Source of the DNA: Oceanobacillus bengalensis
Lineage (GTDB): Bacteria > Bacillota > Bacilli > Bacillales > Amphibacillaceae
Length of the DNA stretch: 43,122 nucleotides
Direction of reading: 5' to 3'
Assembly (NCBI RefSeq): GCF_003628445.1
Contig: NZ_RBZO01000033.1
Location: forward strand, 1-43,122
Below, in pieces: positions 23,331-32,126 of this stretch. Below the pieces are notes generated by a model. The model had not been told where the DNA came from, searched no databases, and worked only from the letters and a program-made list of their open reading frames with translations. Positions within the stretch are counted from its first letter, which is position 1. Every line of letters starts with the position of its first letter. The translations under genes and the position numbers were made by a program.

Positions 23331-24404
23331 GTGAGTATAATCGATTTGATAGAAACACGAGTGCGTGGGTTTACCCGGGATATCAGGCATCCAAAACAAA
23401 AAAAGAAGATTAATATAAATGATTTGGAGTTTCAATTACGTAAGCTTTTAGATAATTATTTTGAGATGAATGGGTATGAAAGGTTTTACCAGACAGTAGA
23501 AAAATTGCAGGATGAAGGCGTACTCACACCGATTCAAAATAAACAATATAATGGTAAGTCACCAGCTCTCCCATTGTACTACTGGGTAAATGTTAGACAT
23601 GAGGAAACGAAATGGGATCGGCTGGAGATGATGAAGTTAAGTAATCACTTCGATTTTTCCTATTATGAGCACCACCCTGAATATCAAACCAAAGAAGAAT
23701 GGGTACGAATTGAAAAATTATATACATTCCTACAAACAGCCCGGGAACGGGAGGTTGTGTCCATCGAAGAAAGAAGTCTTGAACTGTTTGGACATGAAAA
23801 GTTCCTATTAGATAGTGATCTTTTTCCCGAGGGGCGTGGATTTTTAACTCGAATCGGCATTCCTGAAGAACAGTTGAAAATGATGAACTATGGGGAGCCT
23901 TTTGTGTTTTGGCTGAAGCAGGGAAAAGAAATGAAGGATGTACAGCGGATCCTGGTTGTGGAAAATCTATCATTCTTCCATACTTCTATTAAGTTGTTGG
24001 AAGCGGAGGTGCTTGATTATGAACCCGAGTTGATTATTTATGGAGAAGGAACGAAAATCGAACGGAGTTTTTCTTTTTTCTTTCAAATATTTCCCCCGAA
24101 AAACTACCTATTTTATTATGTAGGTGACCTCGATGCTGCGGGGTATGGGATTATCATTCGGTTAATGGAGAAGTTTCCAGATACTAGTATCCAGCCCGCA
24201 TTAAAAATATATCGGAAAATGCTAGAGTGCCTAGACCAACGAAATGAACAGAAACTCGGGCAAATGCAAAATACGAAATACCGCGATGCCTTTTTCCAGT
24301 GGTTTACGGAAGAGGAACAGCGTCTTTTAAACCAATTATGGGAAGAAAATAAGCGAATTCCACAAGAAGTTTTAACGATTGAAACATGGAGGCGATGGCA
24401 GTGA
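23331..24404 (+). CDS. jetD: Wadjet nuclease subunit JetD
   Basis: This 357-aa protein matches the JetD group (DUF2220 C-terminal domain). A helical/winged N-terminal half (about 1-190) is followed by a Toprim-like nuclease domain (about 200-350) with the metal-binding Glu211 in VVENLSFF and Asp266/Asp268 in YYVGDLDAAGYG. In Wadjet, JetD binds the JetABC SMC-like motor and cuts closed circular plasmid DNA after loop extrusion. The GTG start has only a weak ribosome site. Its stop overlaps the jetA start by four bases (GTGA). Being first in the operon (D-A-B-C) differs from the jetABCD order of the first described systems. Catalytic residues look intact. Confidence 0.88.
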   Translation: MSIIDLIETRVRGFTRDIRHPKQKKKININDLEFQLRKLLDNYFEMNGYERFYQTVEKLQDEGVLTPIQNKQYNGKSPALPLYYWVNVRHEETKWDRLEMMKLSNHFDFSYYEHHPEYQTKEEWVRIEKLYTFLQTAREREVVSIEERSLELFGHEKFLLDSDLFPEGRGFLTRIGIPEEQLKMMNYGEPFVFWLKQGKEMKDVQRILVVENLSFFHTSIKLLEAEVLDYEPELIIYGEGTKIERSFSFFFQIFPPKNYLFYYVGDLDAAGYGIIIRLMEKFPDTSIQPALKIYRKMLECLDQRNEQKLGQMQNTKYRDAFFQWFTEEEQRLLNQLWEENKRIPQEVLTIETWRRWQ

Positions 24405-25912
24405 ACGAATCATGGGAAGGCTTTGCAGAAAGAATGCAGCGACTAAATCCACTGTTTGAGCTGGGCCGAGGAATGGAAGTCGGCGAGTTAAAACCCTATA
24501 TCCAAACCATCCTCATGCAAGTGCTCCTCACCATCTTTTATCGCGAATTAAATGATGATGACCAGCGGCGGAAATCCGATATTAAATATATTGTAGAAGA
24601 TACGATCAAGCAAATGAAGCTTTTAGCGGATGAGAAGCAAATTGAACGGATTACGAGTGGGCTCCTGTACTCGGGTAAAGAAGAGTTCAGCAGGCCATTT
24701 GAAGCCTATTATTATGATGAAGTTCGGCAAAATTGGGAGACACAGGTCTTCCGATATGTGACGATGGATGAAGTCTATACGAATTTAGAAATTGGTAATT
24801 CCCTTGTATATAAACTGACAGATGTAGCGCAGGAAATGATCTTTATGAGCAGGGAAATGGCAGAAGAGTTTTCAATTACAATTGAACAACTTTATAGTAT
24901 TCAGCTGATTAAAAACGGTAATTTTCGTAAAGCAACTCGAAATCTTGATCACCTCATTTCACGTGTCAACCGCTTAATGGCCAAAGAATTCTCCTTCAGG
25001 CAGGAAATGACCAATAATCCCAAAATCCTTTTAATAGAAGCAGAGAGGCAAAGAGCTGACAATCGGATTGAAATTGAAAAGCAGTTTGAAGAAGAAAAGA
25101 ATCACTTCCGGACCATTACGAGCATGATCGAGAAAACCAAACGCCAAAATGCGGAGGATGACGTGGTTCATCGGGAATTGGTTCTCCTTCAAGAAAAAAT
25201 TGGACATTCTAGGGCATTGCATGATCGCTTTGCAAAACTCGTTATTCAAAATATCTCGTACGAAATGAAATTAAAGGCGGAAAATCCTTCCTTGTTTTGG
25301 GAGAACAGTCTGGTGTCGTTTCGGGAGCATATGTATGAAAATTGGTTCTTGAAAGAAGGTGTTCAGGCTTTTTCCGAAGTGGAAACAATCCTCTCACCGT
25401 TATTTTCACCGAAAAATGCATTCATTTTTCCACTTGATTGGATCTGGGGCGAGCAAGAATTCGATGAAAGAGAACAAATCGATGTTACAGAAGAAGATGA
25501 AGAGAAAGAGCATATCGTAGAAAAGCGTATCACCAATTGGGATTCGGTCGTTAAGGCATGGAGTTATGTTTTTCAATTTTTACAAGTAAATAAAGAGTTT
25601 TCCTTAACCGATTTATCTGAGTTGCCTTTAGAGGTGCAAGATTTATGGTTTGAAGAATCGGAAACAATTGATTTATGGATGATGTTTGATAAAAAACCGC
25701 TGAAGGTGCAAGTTCTCCATCGGAATGAAGCGACGATTAGTGATGAACGGGAGATTCTACTTTACAAATTGATGCAGGAATATGCCCAATTTGAGCAGTT
25801 TGAAGGTTTAAAGATTTATACGGAATTTGATCATCGTGCTGAGCCATTCGTCTGGTATGAGATGAAGATCACACCGTTTAAAATCTGTGTAGAAGAGGAG
25901 AGACAACAATGA
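24401..25912 (+). CDS. jetA: Wadjet kleisin-like subunit JetA
   Basis: This 503-aa protein occupies the JetA position between jetD and jetB. I use GTG 24401: GGAGG ends eight bases before it and GTGA overlaps the jetD stop; the in-frame ATGs at 24386 and 24395 are too close to or upstream of that site. It is soluble, with winged-helix-like ends (N-terminal MNESWEGFAERMQRLNPLFE) and a long charged helical middle (about 195-270). By family, JetA is the kleisin linking the JetC heads. It looks like the DUF5716 version rather than the DUF3375 version, which would place the system in the type II group; this subtype call is from memory. It overlaps jetB by four bases (ATGA). Confidence 0.82.
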   Translation: MNESWEGFAERMQRLNPLFELGRGMEVGELKPYIQTILMQVLLTIFYRELNDDDQRRKSDIKYIVEDTIKQMKLLADEKQIERITSGLLYSGKEEFSRPFEAYYYDEVRQNWETQVFRYVTMDEVYTNLEIGNSLVYKLTDVAQEMIFMSREMAEEFSITIEQLYSIQLIKNGNFRKATRNLDHLISRVNRLMAKEFSFRQEMTNNPKILLIEAERQRADNRIEIEKQFEEEKNHFRTITSMIEKTKRQNAEDDVVHRELVLLQEKIGHSRALHDRFAKLVIQNISYEMKLKAENPSLFWENSLVSFREHMYENWFLKEGVQAFSEVETILSPLFSPKNAFIFPLDWIWGEQEFDEREQIDVTEEDEEKEHIVEKRITNWDSVVKAWSYVFQFLQVNKEFSLTDLSELPLEVQDLWFEESETIDLWMMFDKKPLKVQVLHRNEATISDEREILLYKLMQEYAQFEQFEGLKIYTEFDHRAEPFVWYEMKITPFKICVEEERQQ

Positions 25913-26655
25913 ATGCAGAAATCATCAAAAAAGCGTCGGCTGTCTATTTTTCATTATTAAAAGAAAAAGTGATTGACGAAACAAGTGAATTTTTTCAGGA
26001 CTATTTTGAACCGGAAGTAAGACAGACAGTCCTGTTAATGGCTGATGAATCGGGTACATATATCATTGAATCGCCGAAACGGATTCACTTAGTCGTTCAG
26101 CCAACGGGTTCTGTCTTTGCGACCAATTTTACACATATGAGGGAAAAGCATAAGCAAGTCGAAACGAAAAAACATTTTCATCTCATTAGTGTCGTGCTGA
26201 TGGCTTTTTTAGCAAGTATTGATCGGAATCAGGCTGCAAGGGTTCGAACCAAGCGGGAAGGTATCAGCTACTATTCCTTAGAACGGCAAGTGAATGATCT
26301 TATTATGAATTGGGATAGTATCCTGAAAACAAATGCCGATTTTGGTGTGGAAGAGCGAATTGATATGAAAGACGTGGTCACGACCTGGAAGTATATGGAG
26401 GTTGATAAAGATGATTTTGGCGTTAAAAAAGCCAATAAACGGACACGTATCGGTCTGATTGCAAGTTCCATAAAGCTACTAGAAAACGAGGGACTTGTCG
26501 TAGTTCTCGACCCTGATGATATACCTAAGGTCATACCGAAACAAGAACTTTTTGAACGAATTGAATACTTATATCATGATTATGACCGCTATGAATTTAT
26601 GAAAAAATTGGTGAAACAAAAGGAGGATGAGCATGCCGAAGATACACAAGATTAG
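25909..26655 (+). CDS. jetB: Wadjet KITE-like subunit JetB (DUF4194)
   Basis: This 248-aa protein matches JetB in size, place and composition (DUF4194-like). Two winged-helix-like units can be seen: one around VVLMAFLASIDRNQ and a second around TRIGLIASSIKLLENEGLVV. JetB is the KITE-type accessory that stabilises the JetA-JetC complex. The ATG overlaps the jetA stop (ATGA) and has GAGGAGAG upstream. Its 3' end overlaps the jetC start by 23 bp, so expression is coupled. No oddity is seen. Confidence 0.82.
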   Translation: MNAEIIKKASAVYFSLLKEKVIDETSEFFQDYFEPEVRQTVLLMADESGTYIIESPKRIHLVVQPTGSVFATNFTHMREKHKQVETKKHFHLISVVLMAFLASIDRNQAARVRTKREGISYYSLERQVNDLIMNWDSILKTNADFGVEERIDMKDVVTTWKYMEVDKDDFGVKKANKRTRIGLIASSIKLLENEGLVVVLDPDDIPKVIPKQELFERIEYLYHDYDRYEFMKKLVKQKEDEHAEDTQD

Positions 26656-29600
26656 AATTGTTGGCCTAAGATACGATGGCATGCAAAAACAATATAAAGA
26701 CACGACGTTTAACTTTCATAATGAAAAGACTTCTACGAATGGTCTAATCTCGATGATGAACGGAGGCGGGAAAGGGGTTTTCCTACAAGCTATTTTTCAA
26801 ATGATTAAACCTGGAACAGCTTGGGGTAAACAAAACAATCGGTATTATCAGCAGTTCTTTTTTAATCAAAAGGAGCAGTTCATCCCGTATACCTTTCATG
26901 TGCTGATCGGGTGGGAATTAGATGGTGCTGATCGCCATCATCTCATTACAGGCGGCATGTTCTCGGCAGAACAGCGCATTTCGATGAATGAGGAAGTCGA
27001 AGCTGAAAATAAAACGTTGGAACAAGAGGCAAAAATCATTCCAAATATTACATTTTATACGAGGGAATTTGAGACGAAAGAAGAAGGAGCTATCGAGCAT
27101 ATTCCTCTCTATGAAGACGGACAAGTTGCGGAAAATGAGAGTTTGAAAGACTATTTACGCTGGAATGGCTTTGATGTATATAAAGATACGAAGAAGCATT
27201 ATCGGATTCTTGATACATATGCGATTAACCGTAAAGACTGGGATGTTTTAAAAGATATTAACAAAGACGAAGGTGGCGTAGGGAAATACTTTGAGGGAGC
27301 AGAGGATGACCATTCCCTCTTCCAAAAGCGTATCGTTCCTACGATTAGTCAGGTCTTACATCGAACGGAACATCAAAAGAATGATTTAGTAGAAATTTTC
27401 AAAAGTCAGGCCAGTATTGCAAAAGATTTGCCTGTGTTGTTAAAACGAGAACAAGCTCATAAGGAGTTTCTAGAAGATATTGTTCCGTTTGAAGAACACT
27501 TGGCTAAAGGTGCCGAGCATAAAGAAATTGTTCAGCAAGGAATTAAGGAAGGCCGGCAACTCTTGGGGGCTCTGGAGCATTTAAAGGGCATCGAACAACA
27601 AACGCTCCTTTCTTTAGAAAAAGAGATGGAGGAATTACTCGGTAAACAAGATGATTTACGTTATCAAAAGGACAATTTAGAATTTGCGAAATCCCATCGT
27701 GAGGTTTTGGACTGGGAAAAGAAATTGGCTGACGAAAAGAAGAAGCATGTATCCTTACAAGAGGTTGCGGGAGAAAAGCAGGAACGAAAAGACGAACTGG
27801 CATTTCAACTTTTACTAAAAGAGTGGAGTGAAATTGAACAAGTTATACGTTCTCTTTCGGGTTCCATTGTGAAGCTGGAAGAAAACAGTGCTTTAGAAGA
27901 AGTCAATCAACGGATGGATGAAATTAAAGCGGAAGCAAGAAAACAATGGGAGCTATCCTTTGATGGCTTGCAGAAGGAAGTGCAGCAGTATTTCGGTTAT
28001 CAAAAATATCTGAAAAAGAAAGCGGCAGAGCTTGCTAAACAGGATAAACAAAAAACCGAGGAGATTGCTAGAATTCGTACAGAGATTGATAATCTGTATA
28101 CAGAAATGCATGCTTACGAGTCAAAGGAAGCAGCATTAACAAAAGAATTTGGTGACAGGTTGACCTATGATTTACCAGGTTTAATCGATAGTTTTTCAAA
28201 ACAAATGGAAGATAAAAAGGCACGCCTAGAAGAAATTCAAGCTAAAGACCAAGCTTCGAGTGAACGGCAAAACAAATTAGCATCTGAAGAGGGGACATTG
28301 TCCCAATCCATTCAGTTTTCTGAAGAAAAATGTGAAGCGTTGACGAAAGCTAATGCTGTTCAAAAAGAAAAAGAAGTTAAACTTAAAGCAAAGCTTATGG
28401 CTTACCTAGATGCTGTTGCAGAAACCTTTACGCCTTCGCTTTTATCTAATTATGCACTCCAGATAGAGGACATGTTGAAGCAAACCTTAGAACAAGCGGA
28501 AGTTATCAAGAAGGAATTATGGGAAAGCCAGCTTGATTATTCCTTAAATGATGAGCCCTTCTGGATTGCCAATAAAGATATAAAAGAATTAAAGGAATGG
28601 ATTGATGAGAAGACTGGGATCGATGTGTTTTATGGAAGTCAATTTCTACAATCCCTCAGTCCAGAGGAACTAGCGAATCAATTGGGCGCATATCCTCTTC
28701 TTCCGTATGGTTTAGTCGTTAGCGGGCAACAATGGGAAAAGATTAATCAGCAGAGCTTTAAGGCTCGGATGTTTAATAGTCCGGTTCCGATTTTCTTACG
28801 GGAGGAAATGACGAACAATCAGAGTCACGCCGCTTTTGTTGTTCTGAACGGAACCGAGAAAGAACTGTTAACGGATAAACGTCAATTTTCCAATTGGAAG
28901 ATTAAAATCTCCGAAGCCATTGAAGAGAAGCAAAATACACTGAGCGAACTGGAAAAAACAGAAAACGCCTATCGTCGCATATTGAAAGAAATCGATCGAT
29001 TTGTATCGGCTGAGCTTTCGAGTGAGATTGAAAAGACATTGGTTGCTGAACGGAGTGCCCTTCATTCAAAGAAAACACAATTACAAGAAATTATCACCAA
29101 ACAAGAGAAAGAAAAAGAAATAAGGCAGCAGTTAAAAGAAGACTTGGAAAAGACTCAAGCTAAAATTGAAAAGCTATCTGAGAATGTAGCTCGATTAGAA
29201 GCGTTTGCGAATGAGAAGGAGCTTTATCAAGAAAATAAGCGGGTTAAACAAGAGAAAGAGAAACAAAAGGAATCTATTACGAAGGCTCAACAAGAAATCA
29301 GTCAAGCACACGAAGAATTCGTGGCGCTCGAAAGCAAGTGGAATCATACGTATTTAGAATGGAAGCTTTCTGTCGAACAATCGATTAAGGAAATTGCCTT
29401 CTTCATCCCCGAAGCAGCGTTTCCAAGTGAGAAAAAAGGTGAAATATCCGAAGAGGGCCCACATTTATCGGCCCATATTTTAGAAGAAATAACGGCAAGT
29501 ATACAGGCGTTAAATAACTTGCATAAATCAAAAGAAGAACAAGCTGGAGAGTTGCTCGTTATTCAGACCAAAAAAGAAGGCGAACGAAAGAATCAAAAGA

Positions 29601-31096
29601 AACTCGAGAAAAAATTGAAGGCTCTAAACGAAGCGTGGATGGACGCACAAGAGCCAGAAGAACCCATTTCTATTTTAGAAAATATGTTGAAAACGGCAAC
29701 GAAGGACACGAAGGCAGCAGAGAAAGAAGAACGAGAACAAGGGACGGCAGTCACGGTAGCGGAAACGTCAGTTCAGCACGCAATCACACAACGGGAAAAG
29801 TCTGAGAAAAAGGTAGCGAAGCATGAAAAACAACCTGAGGCTTGGGAAGACTTGGATTTAGAAGTGAAGGCTGTTGAAATTAAGGACCAAACGAAGAAAA
29901 CGAAAGCTGATATTAAAAATACGGAGAAACGCCAGAAGGAAGCGGAAGCGAATATTGCGGCTTATGAAGGCGATATGCTGACACTATCTGTTATTTTGAA
30001 GGAGGAAGCTGCCGTTTTCACGGATGAAGATGTTGAAAAAATTAAGCGAACAGGTAAATCCTGTATTCTTTCCTGGTGTGAGAACCATCAAGCCTTACAG
30101 GAAGAAGGCCAAGAAAAGCATGCGAAGATTGAACAATCCCTACGTAATTTAAAACTGACCATCGAAGGGAAAGATTGGGAGATTCGTTTTAAAAATGAAG
30201 TGTTAACCACATTGGATCATATGGATACAAGGCATTATAGCCATATCAGGACCGTTGTGAAAAATATGAAGCGATTCTCACAAAGTGGTTTGGAACAATT
30301 AGAACGGGATAAGGAAAGAGCGGAAAAGGCGCAAAACTTCTGGGCCAGTCGCGCGAGTATGAAGGTTATGAGCATTTCAGAAGCCATTCGTGCGATGACT
30401 GCAAAAATGAAGCTGAAAAACGAACGAGGAACGTTCCCACTTGTGCAGCTCAAAGAGGATATTTTACCGAAAAAGGCAGAAGAAATAGAGCCGCTTTTAA
30501 AACAGCATTTTGTATCAGCTATCAATGAAATTACGAAGCGATTTGATTTAATTGACGAAAATAATCGGTCACTGGACCAAGAAATTGAACAACTCGTTAG
30601 TGATGAGAAGATATTATTTGTGTCGCTTAGAAACCGATATCCGGAGCTCCTTGTCTATAAGATGGGAACGGACAATGCGTTTATGTACGGGAAACCCGTG
30701 CGGGAGCACTATTCAACATGGCAAACGATTAATCAAGGTTCGAAGACGAAATCTGATGGTAGTGGCGGACAAAAGTTATCCGCTCGAATGGTGATGATGA
30801 TGATGTTGTTATCTGTGAAGAGTGAAACGGATCAAAGTTGGGTTCCACTAGTTGTGGATAATCCATTTGGACAAGCCGCATCCGCCCATGTCCTCGATCC
30901 AATCTTTGCTGTCGCGGACAAACTGAAGTTCCAATTCATCATTGTTACGCCACCTGAATTGGTGAAAACAGAAATTAGCCAGCGATTTGAAGCCTATTAT
31001 AAACTCGACTTCATTCGTGAAAAAGGGAAAGAAATTATTACGGACACGATTGTACCTGCTTTTCGAATTTTTCAAGGCGAGGAAATCGGGCAATAA
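26633..31096 (+). CDS. jetC: Wadjet SMC-like ATPase JetC
   Basis: This 1487-aa protein is an SMC/MukB-like ATPase. The N-terminal head has a Walker A-type loop NGGGKGVFLQ (about 43-52), with Gly where SMC proteins have Ser or Thr after the Lys. Two long coiled-coil arms (about 250-640 and 760-1340) flank a hinge-like middle (about 650-760). The C-terminal head has the signature SDGSGGQKLSAR (about 1376-1387) and a Walker B-type VPLVVDNPFG (about 1404-1413). JetC extrudes DNA loops to sense circular plasmids, which JetD then cuts. ATG 26633 is preferred because AGGAGG lies six bases upstream; ATG 26627 abuts that site. No frameshift interrupts the 4.4-kb frame, so the system looks functional. 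Confidence 0.9.
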   Translation: MPKIHKIRIVGLRYDGMQKQYKDTTFNFHNEKTSTNGLISMMNGGGKGVFLQAIFQMIKPGTAWGKQNNRYYQQFFFNQKEQFIPYTFHVLIGWELDGADRHHLITGGMFSAEQRISMNEEVEAENKTLEQEAKIIPNITFYTREFETKEEGAIEHIPLYEDGQVAENESLKDYLRWNGFDVYKDTKKHYRILDTYAINRKDWDVLKDINKDEGGVGKYFEGAEDDHSLFQKRIVPTISQVLHRTEHQKNDLVEIFKSQASIAKDLPVLLKREQAHKEFLEDIVPFEEHLAKGAEHKEIVQQGIKEGRQLLGALEHLKGIEQQTLLSLEKEMEELLGKQDDLRYQKDNLEFAKSHREVLDWEKKLADEKKKHVSLQEVAGEKQERKDELAFQLLLKEWSEIEQVIRSLSGSIVKLEENSALEEVNQRMDEIKAEARKQWELSFDGLQKEVQQYFGYQKYLKKKAAELAKQDKQKTEEIARIRTEIDNLYTEMHAYESKEAALTKEFGDRLTYDLPGLIDSFSKQMEDKKARLEEIQAKDQASSERQNKLASEEGTLSQSIQFSEEKCEALTKANAVQKEKEVKLKAKLMAYLDAVAETFTPSLLSNYALQIEDMLKQTLEQAEVIKKELWESQLDYSLNDEPFWIANKDIKELKEWIDEKTGIDVFYGSQFLQSLSPEELANQLGAYPLLPYGLVVSGQQWEKINQQSFKARMFNSPVPIFLREEMTNNQSHAAFVVLNGTEKELLTDKRQFSNWKIKISEAIEEKQNTLSELEKTENAYRRILKEIDRFVSAELSSEIEKTLVAERSALHSKKTQLQEIITKQEKEKEIRQQLKEDLEKTQAKIEKLSENVARLEAFANEKELYQENKRVKQEKEKQKESITKAQQEISQAHEEFVALESKWNHTYLEWKLSVEQSIKEIAFFIPEAAFPSEKKGEISEEGPHLSAHILEEITASIQALNNLHKSKEEQAGELLVIQTKKEGERKNQKKLEKKLKALNEAWMDAQEPEEPISILENMLKTATKDTKAAEKEEREQGTAVTVAETSVQHAITQREKSEKKVAKHEKQPEAWEDLDLEVKAVEIKDQTKKTKADIKNTEKRQKEAEANIAAYEGDMLTLSVILKEEAAVFTDEDVEKIKRTGKSCILSWCENHQALQEEGQEKHAKIEQSLRNLKLTIEGKDWEIRFKNEVLTTLDHMDTRHYSHIRTVVKNMKRFSQSGLEQLERDKERAEKAQNFWASRASMKVMSISEAIRAMTAKMKLKNERGTFPLVQLKEDILPKKAEEIEPLLKQHFVSAINEITKRFDLIDENNRSLDQEIEQLVSDEKILFVSLRNRYPELLVYKMGTDNAFMYGKPVREHYSTWQTINQGSKTKSDGSGGQKLSARMVMMMMLLSVKSETDQSWVPLVVDNPFGQAASAHVLDPIFAVADKLKFQFIIVTPPELVKTEISQRFEAYYKLDFIREKGKEIITDTIVPAFRIFQGEEIGQ

Positions 31097-31180
31097 CATA
31101 TAAGGAAAGATTAGATCCATTAGCCATAAAGATAGATAGCTTATAGCGAAAGTAATTGAGAAATTTATAAGCAACATAGA

Positions 31181-31210
31181 ATAGGCTCAGAGCAAATGCT
31201 CTGAGCCTAT
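31181..31210 (+). terminator. Terminator of the Wadjet operon
   Basis: ATAGGCTCAGAGCA (31181-31194) and TGCTCTGAGCCTAT (31197-31210) form a perfect long stem about 85 bp after the jetC stop. The T tract is short, so termination may rest on the stem. Confidence 0.65.
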
Positions 31211-31398
31211 ATATCTTGAAAAAATATCAATAGACTTTATCTCATCTTCTGCTTGCGAATGCGAATAGTACCTATAAGTGGGTTTAATATTTTTGTGAAT
31301 ATTAACCTTACAATATTATTCTATGTAACTAATAGTATAAATCTTCCTTAGTTTGTAAATAAATATTAATAAATTGCTAAATTAGGAAGAGGTGCGGA

Positions 31399-31491
31399 AT
31401 GAAAAAGACTATTAATTTACTTATTGCGATTATAGAGGTATTTGTAGACGGGAAACGTGTAGCAGAAGAATTAAACAAAAGAGTAGGTTAG
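31399..31491 (+). CDS. 30-aa hydrophobic/charged peptide
   Basis: The ORF starts at ATG 31399 with a good GAGGTG site seven bases before it. The peptide has a hydrophobic first half (MKKTINLLIAIIEVFV) and a charged second half (DGKRVAEELNKRVG). I do not recognise it. Size, composition and its place between Wadjet and a type I toxin locus fit a small membrane or toxin-like peptide, but a leader peptide or chance ORF is possible. A 15-bp inverted repeat follows at 31528. Confidence 0.45.
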   Translation: MKKTINLLIAIIEVFVDGKRVAEELNKRVG

Positions 31492-31527
31492 GGCTGTGGG
31501 GTCTAGTCTTATAAACTGAACCAATAT

Positions 31528-31575
31528 AAGAGTATCTATTAAATAAATGGGACAAATTAATTAATAGATACTCTT
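31528..31575. repeat. 15-bp perfect inverted repeat
   Basis: AAGAGTATCTATTAA (31528-31542) and TTAATAGATACTCTT (31561-31575) are perfect inverse copies around an 18-base loop. There is no T run on either side, so it is a poor terminator. It may be a folded 3' end for the 31399 peptide mRNA or a recombination or protein-binding site. Confidence 0.6.
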
Positions 31576-31710
31576 AAACTAGAAGTAAGGGGAAATTTAA
31601 TCTTTTCTATAATAGATTTTATGACAGAAAATTGTTAAAATATTAATTGTAGCAATTACATAAAGTGGATGGGCGGTTAGCCAACTCCCCGGTGAAGGGA
31701 GGTGGTAAAG

Positions 31711-31815
31711 ATGACGGTATACGAAGCAATCATCGTGGCATTAACATCAGGTCTAGTTCTCGTAAATGTGCTGATACTTGTAATGCAAATCGTCAGAGAA
31801 ATAAGAAAAAAGTAA
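31711..31815 (+). CDS. Type I toxin-like small membrane peptide (Hol_Tox family)
   Basis: This 34-aa peptide (starts MTVYEAIIVALTSGLVLVN, ends REIRKK) has the pattern of the 'putative holin-like toxin' family: a short TVYEA start, one membrane helix and a basic tail. The ribosome site GGGAGGTGG (31698-31706) is very strong and partly pairable with the upstream CAACTCCCC (31682-31690), a usual way to hold toxin mRNA silent. Overproduced peptides of this family are expected to harm the membrane. An antisense RNA from the other strand overlaps the 3' region (31806-31957). The terminator hairpin overlaps the stop codon. Family assignment is by remembered pattern and locus layout. Confidence 0.75.
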   Translation: MTVYEAIIVALTSGLVLVNVLILVMQIVREIRKK

Positions 31816-31857
31816 CTGTCCATCACCCCGACCAAAGGATTGGATAGTTACTTTTTT
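31811..31857. terminator. Bidirectional terminator at the toxin stop codon
   Basis: AGTAACTGTCCA (31811-31822) pairs with TGGATAGTTACT (31841-31852) with one G-T pair; T runs lie on both sides. It can end the toxin mRNA (plus) and the antisense RNA (minus). Confidence 0.75.
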
Positions 31858-31910
31858 GGTAATTATAAAATTCTGGTCAACCGCTCTTCATGCGGAGGTA
31901 GTTGCTTAGG

Positions 31911-31932
31911 CCTGAGTATAGGTGTACTCAGG
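31911..31932 (+). terminator. Second hairpin of the toxin locus
   Basis: CCTGAGTA (31911-31918) and TACTCAGG (31925-31932) form a perfect stem followed by TCTCTATTTATTTT. It may end a longer form of the toxin mRNA. Just beyond, 31986-32126 has only an imperfect stem of GTCCCCCACTG type and no gene. Confidence 0.55.
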
Positions 31933-32126
31933 TCTCTATTTATTTTAATCCTATCCAATTTATATTATACATGAAATAATGTAATTTTCAAATTTAATTA
32001 ATGGAATAGTAAAAATGGCCAGTCCCCCACTGTACTAAAGTGATAGTGTAGTGGGGACAGATCCCAAAAACAAAATAAATTCCTGATGTTATAACGGGAA
32101 TTGTGTAAAATGGAAGGAAGATTTAA

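Larger units (their letters stand above)
31806..31957 (-). ncRNA. Candidate antisense antitoxin RNA
   Basis: On the minus strand TTGAAA (plus 31986-31991) and TATAAT (plus 31964-31969) are 16 bp apart and would start a transcript near 31957. It would run through two hairpins (31911-31932 and CCGC/GCGG at 31881-31895) and end at the bidirectional stem-loop 31811-31852, where the minus strand has a T run. The RNA of about 150 nt would be complementary to the 3' end and stop region of the toxin mRNA, as in TxpA/RatA-type and BsrG/SR4-type pairs. Ends are inferred, not observed. Confidence 0.6.

Noticed and set aside
32005-32060. GTCCCCCACTG / AGTGGGGAC stem as a mobile-element end
   Set aside because: Imperfect stem with no transposase or second end nearby; similar GGGGAC-type stems are common in such genomes.
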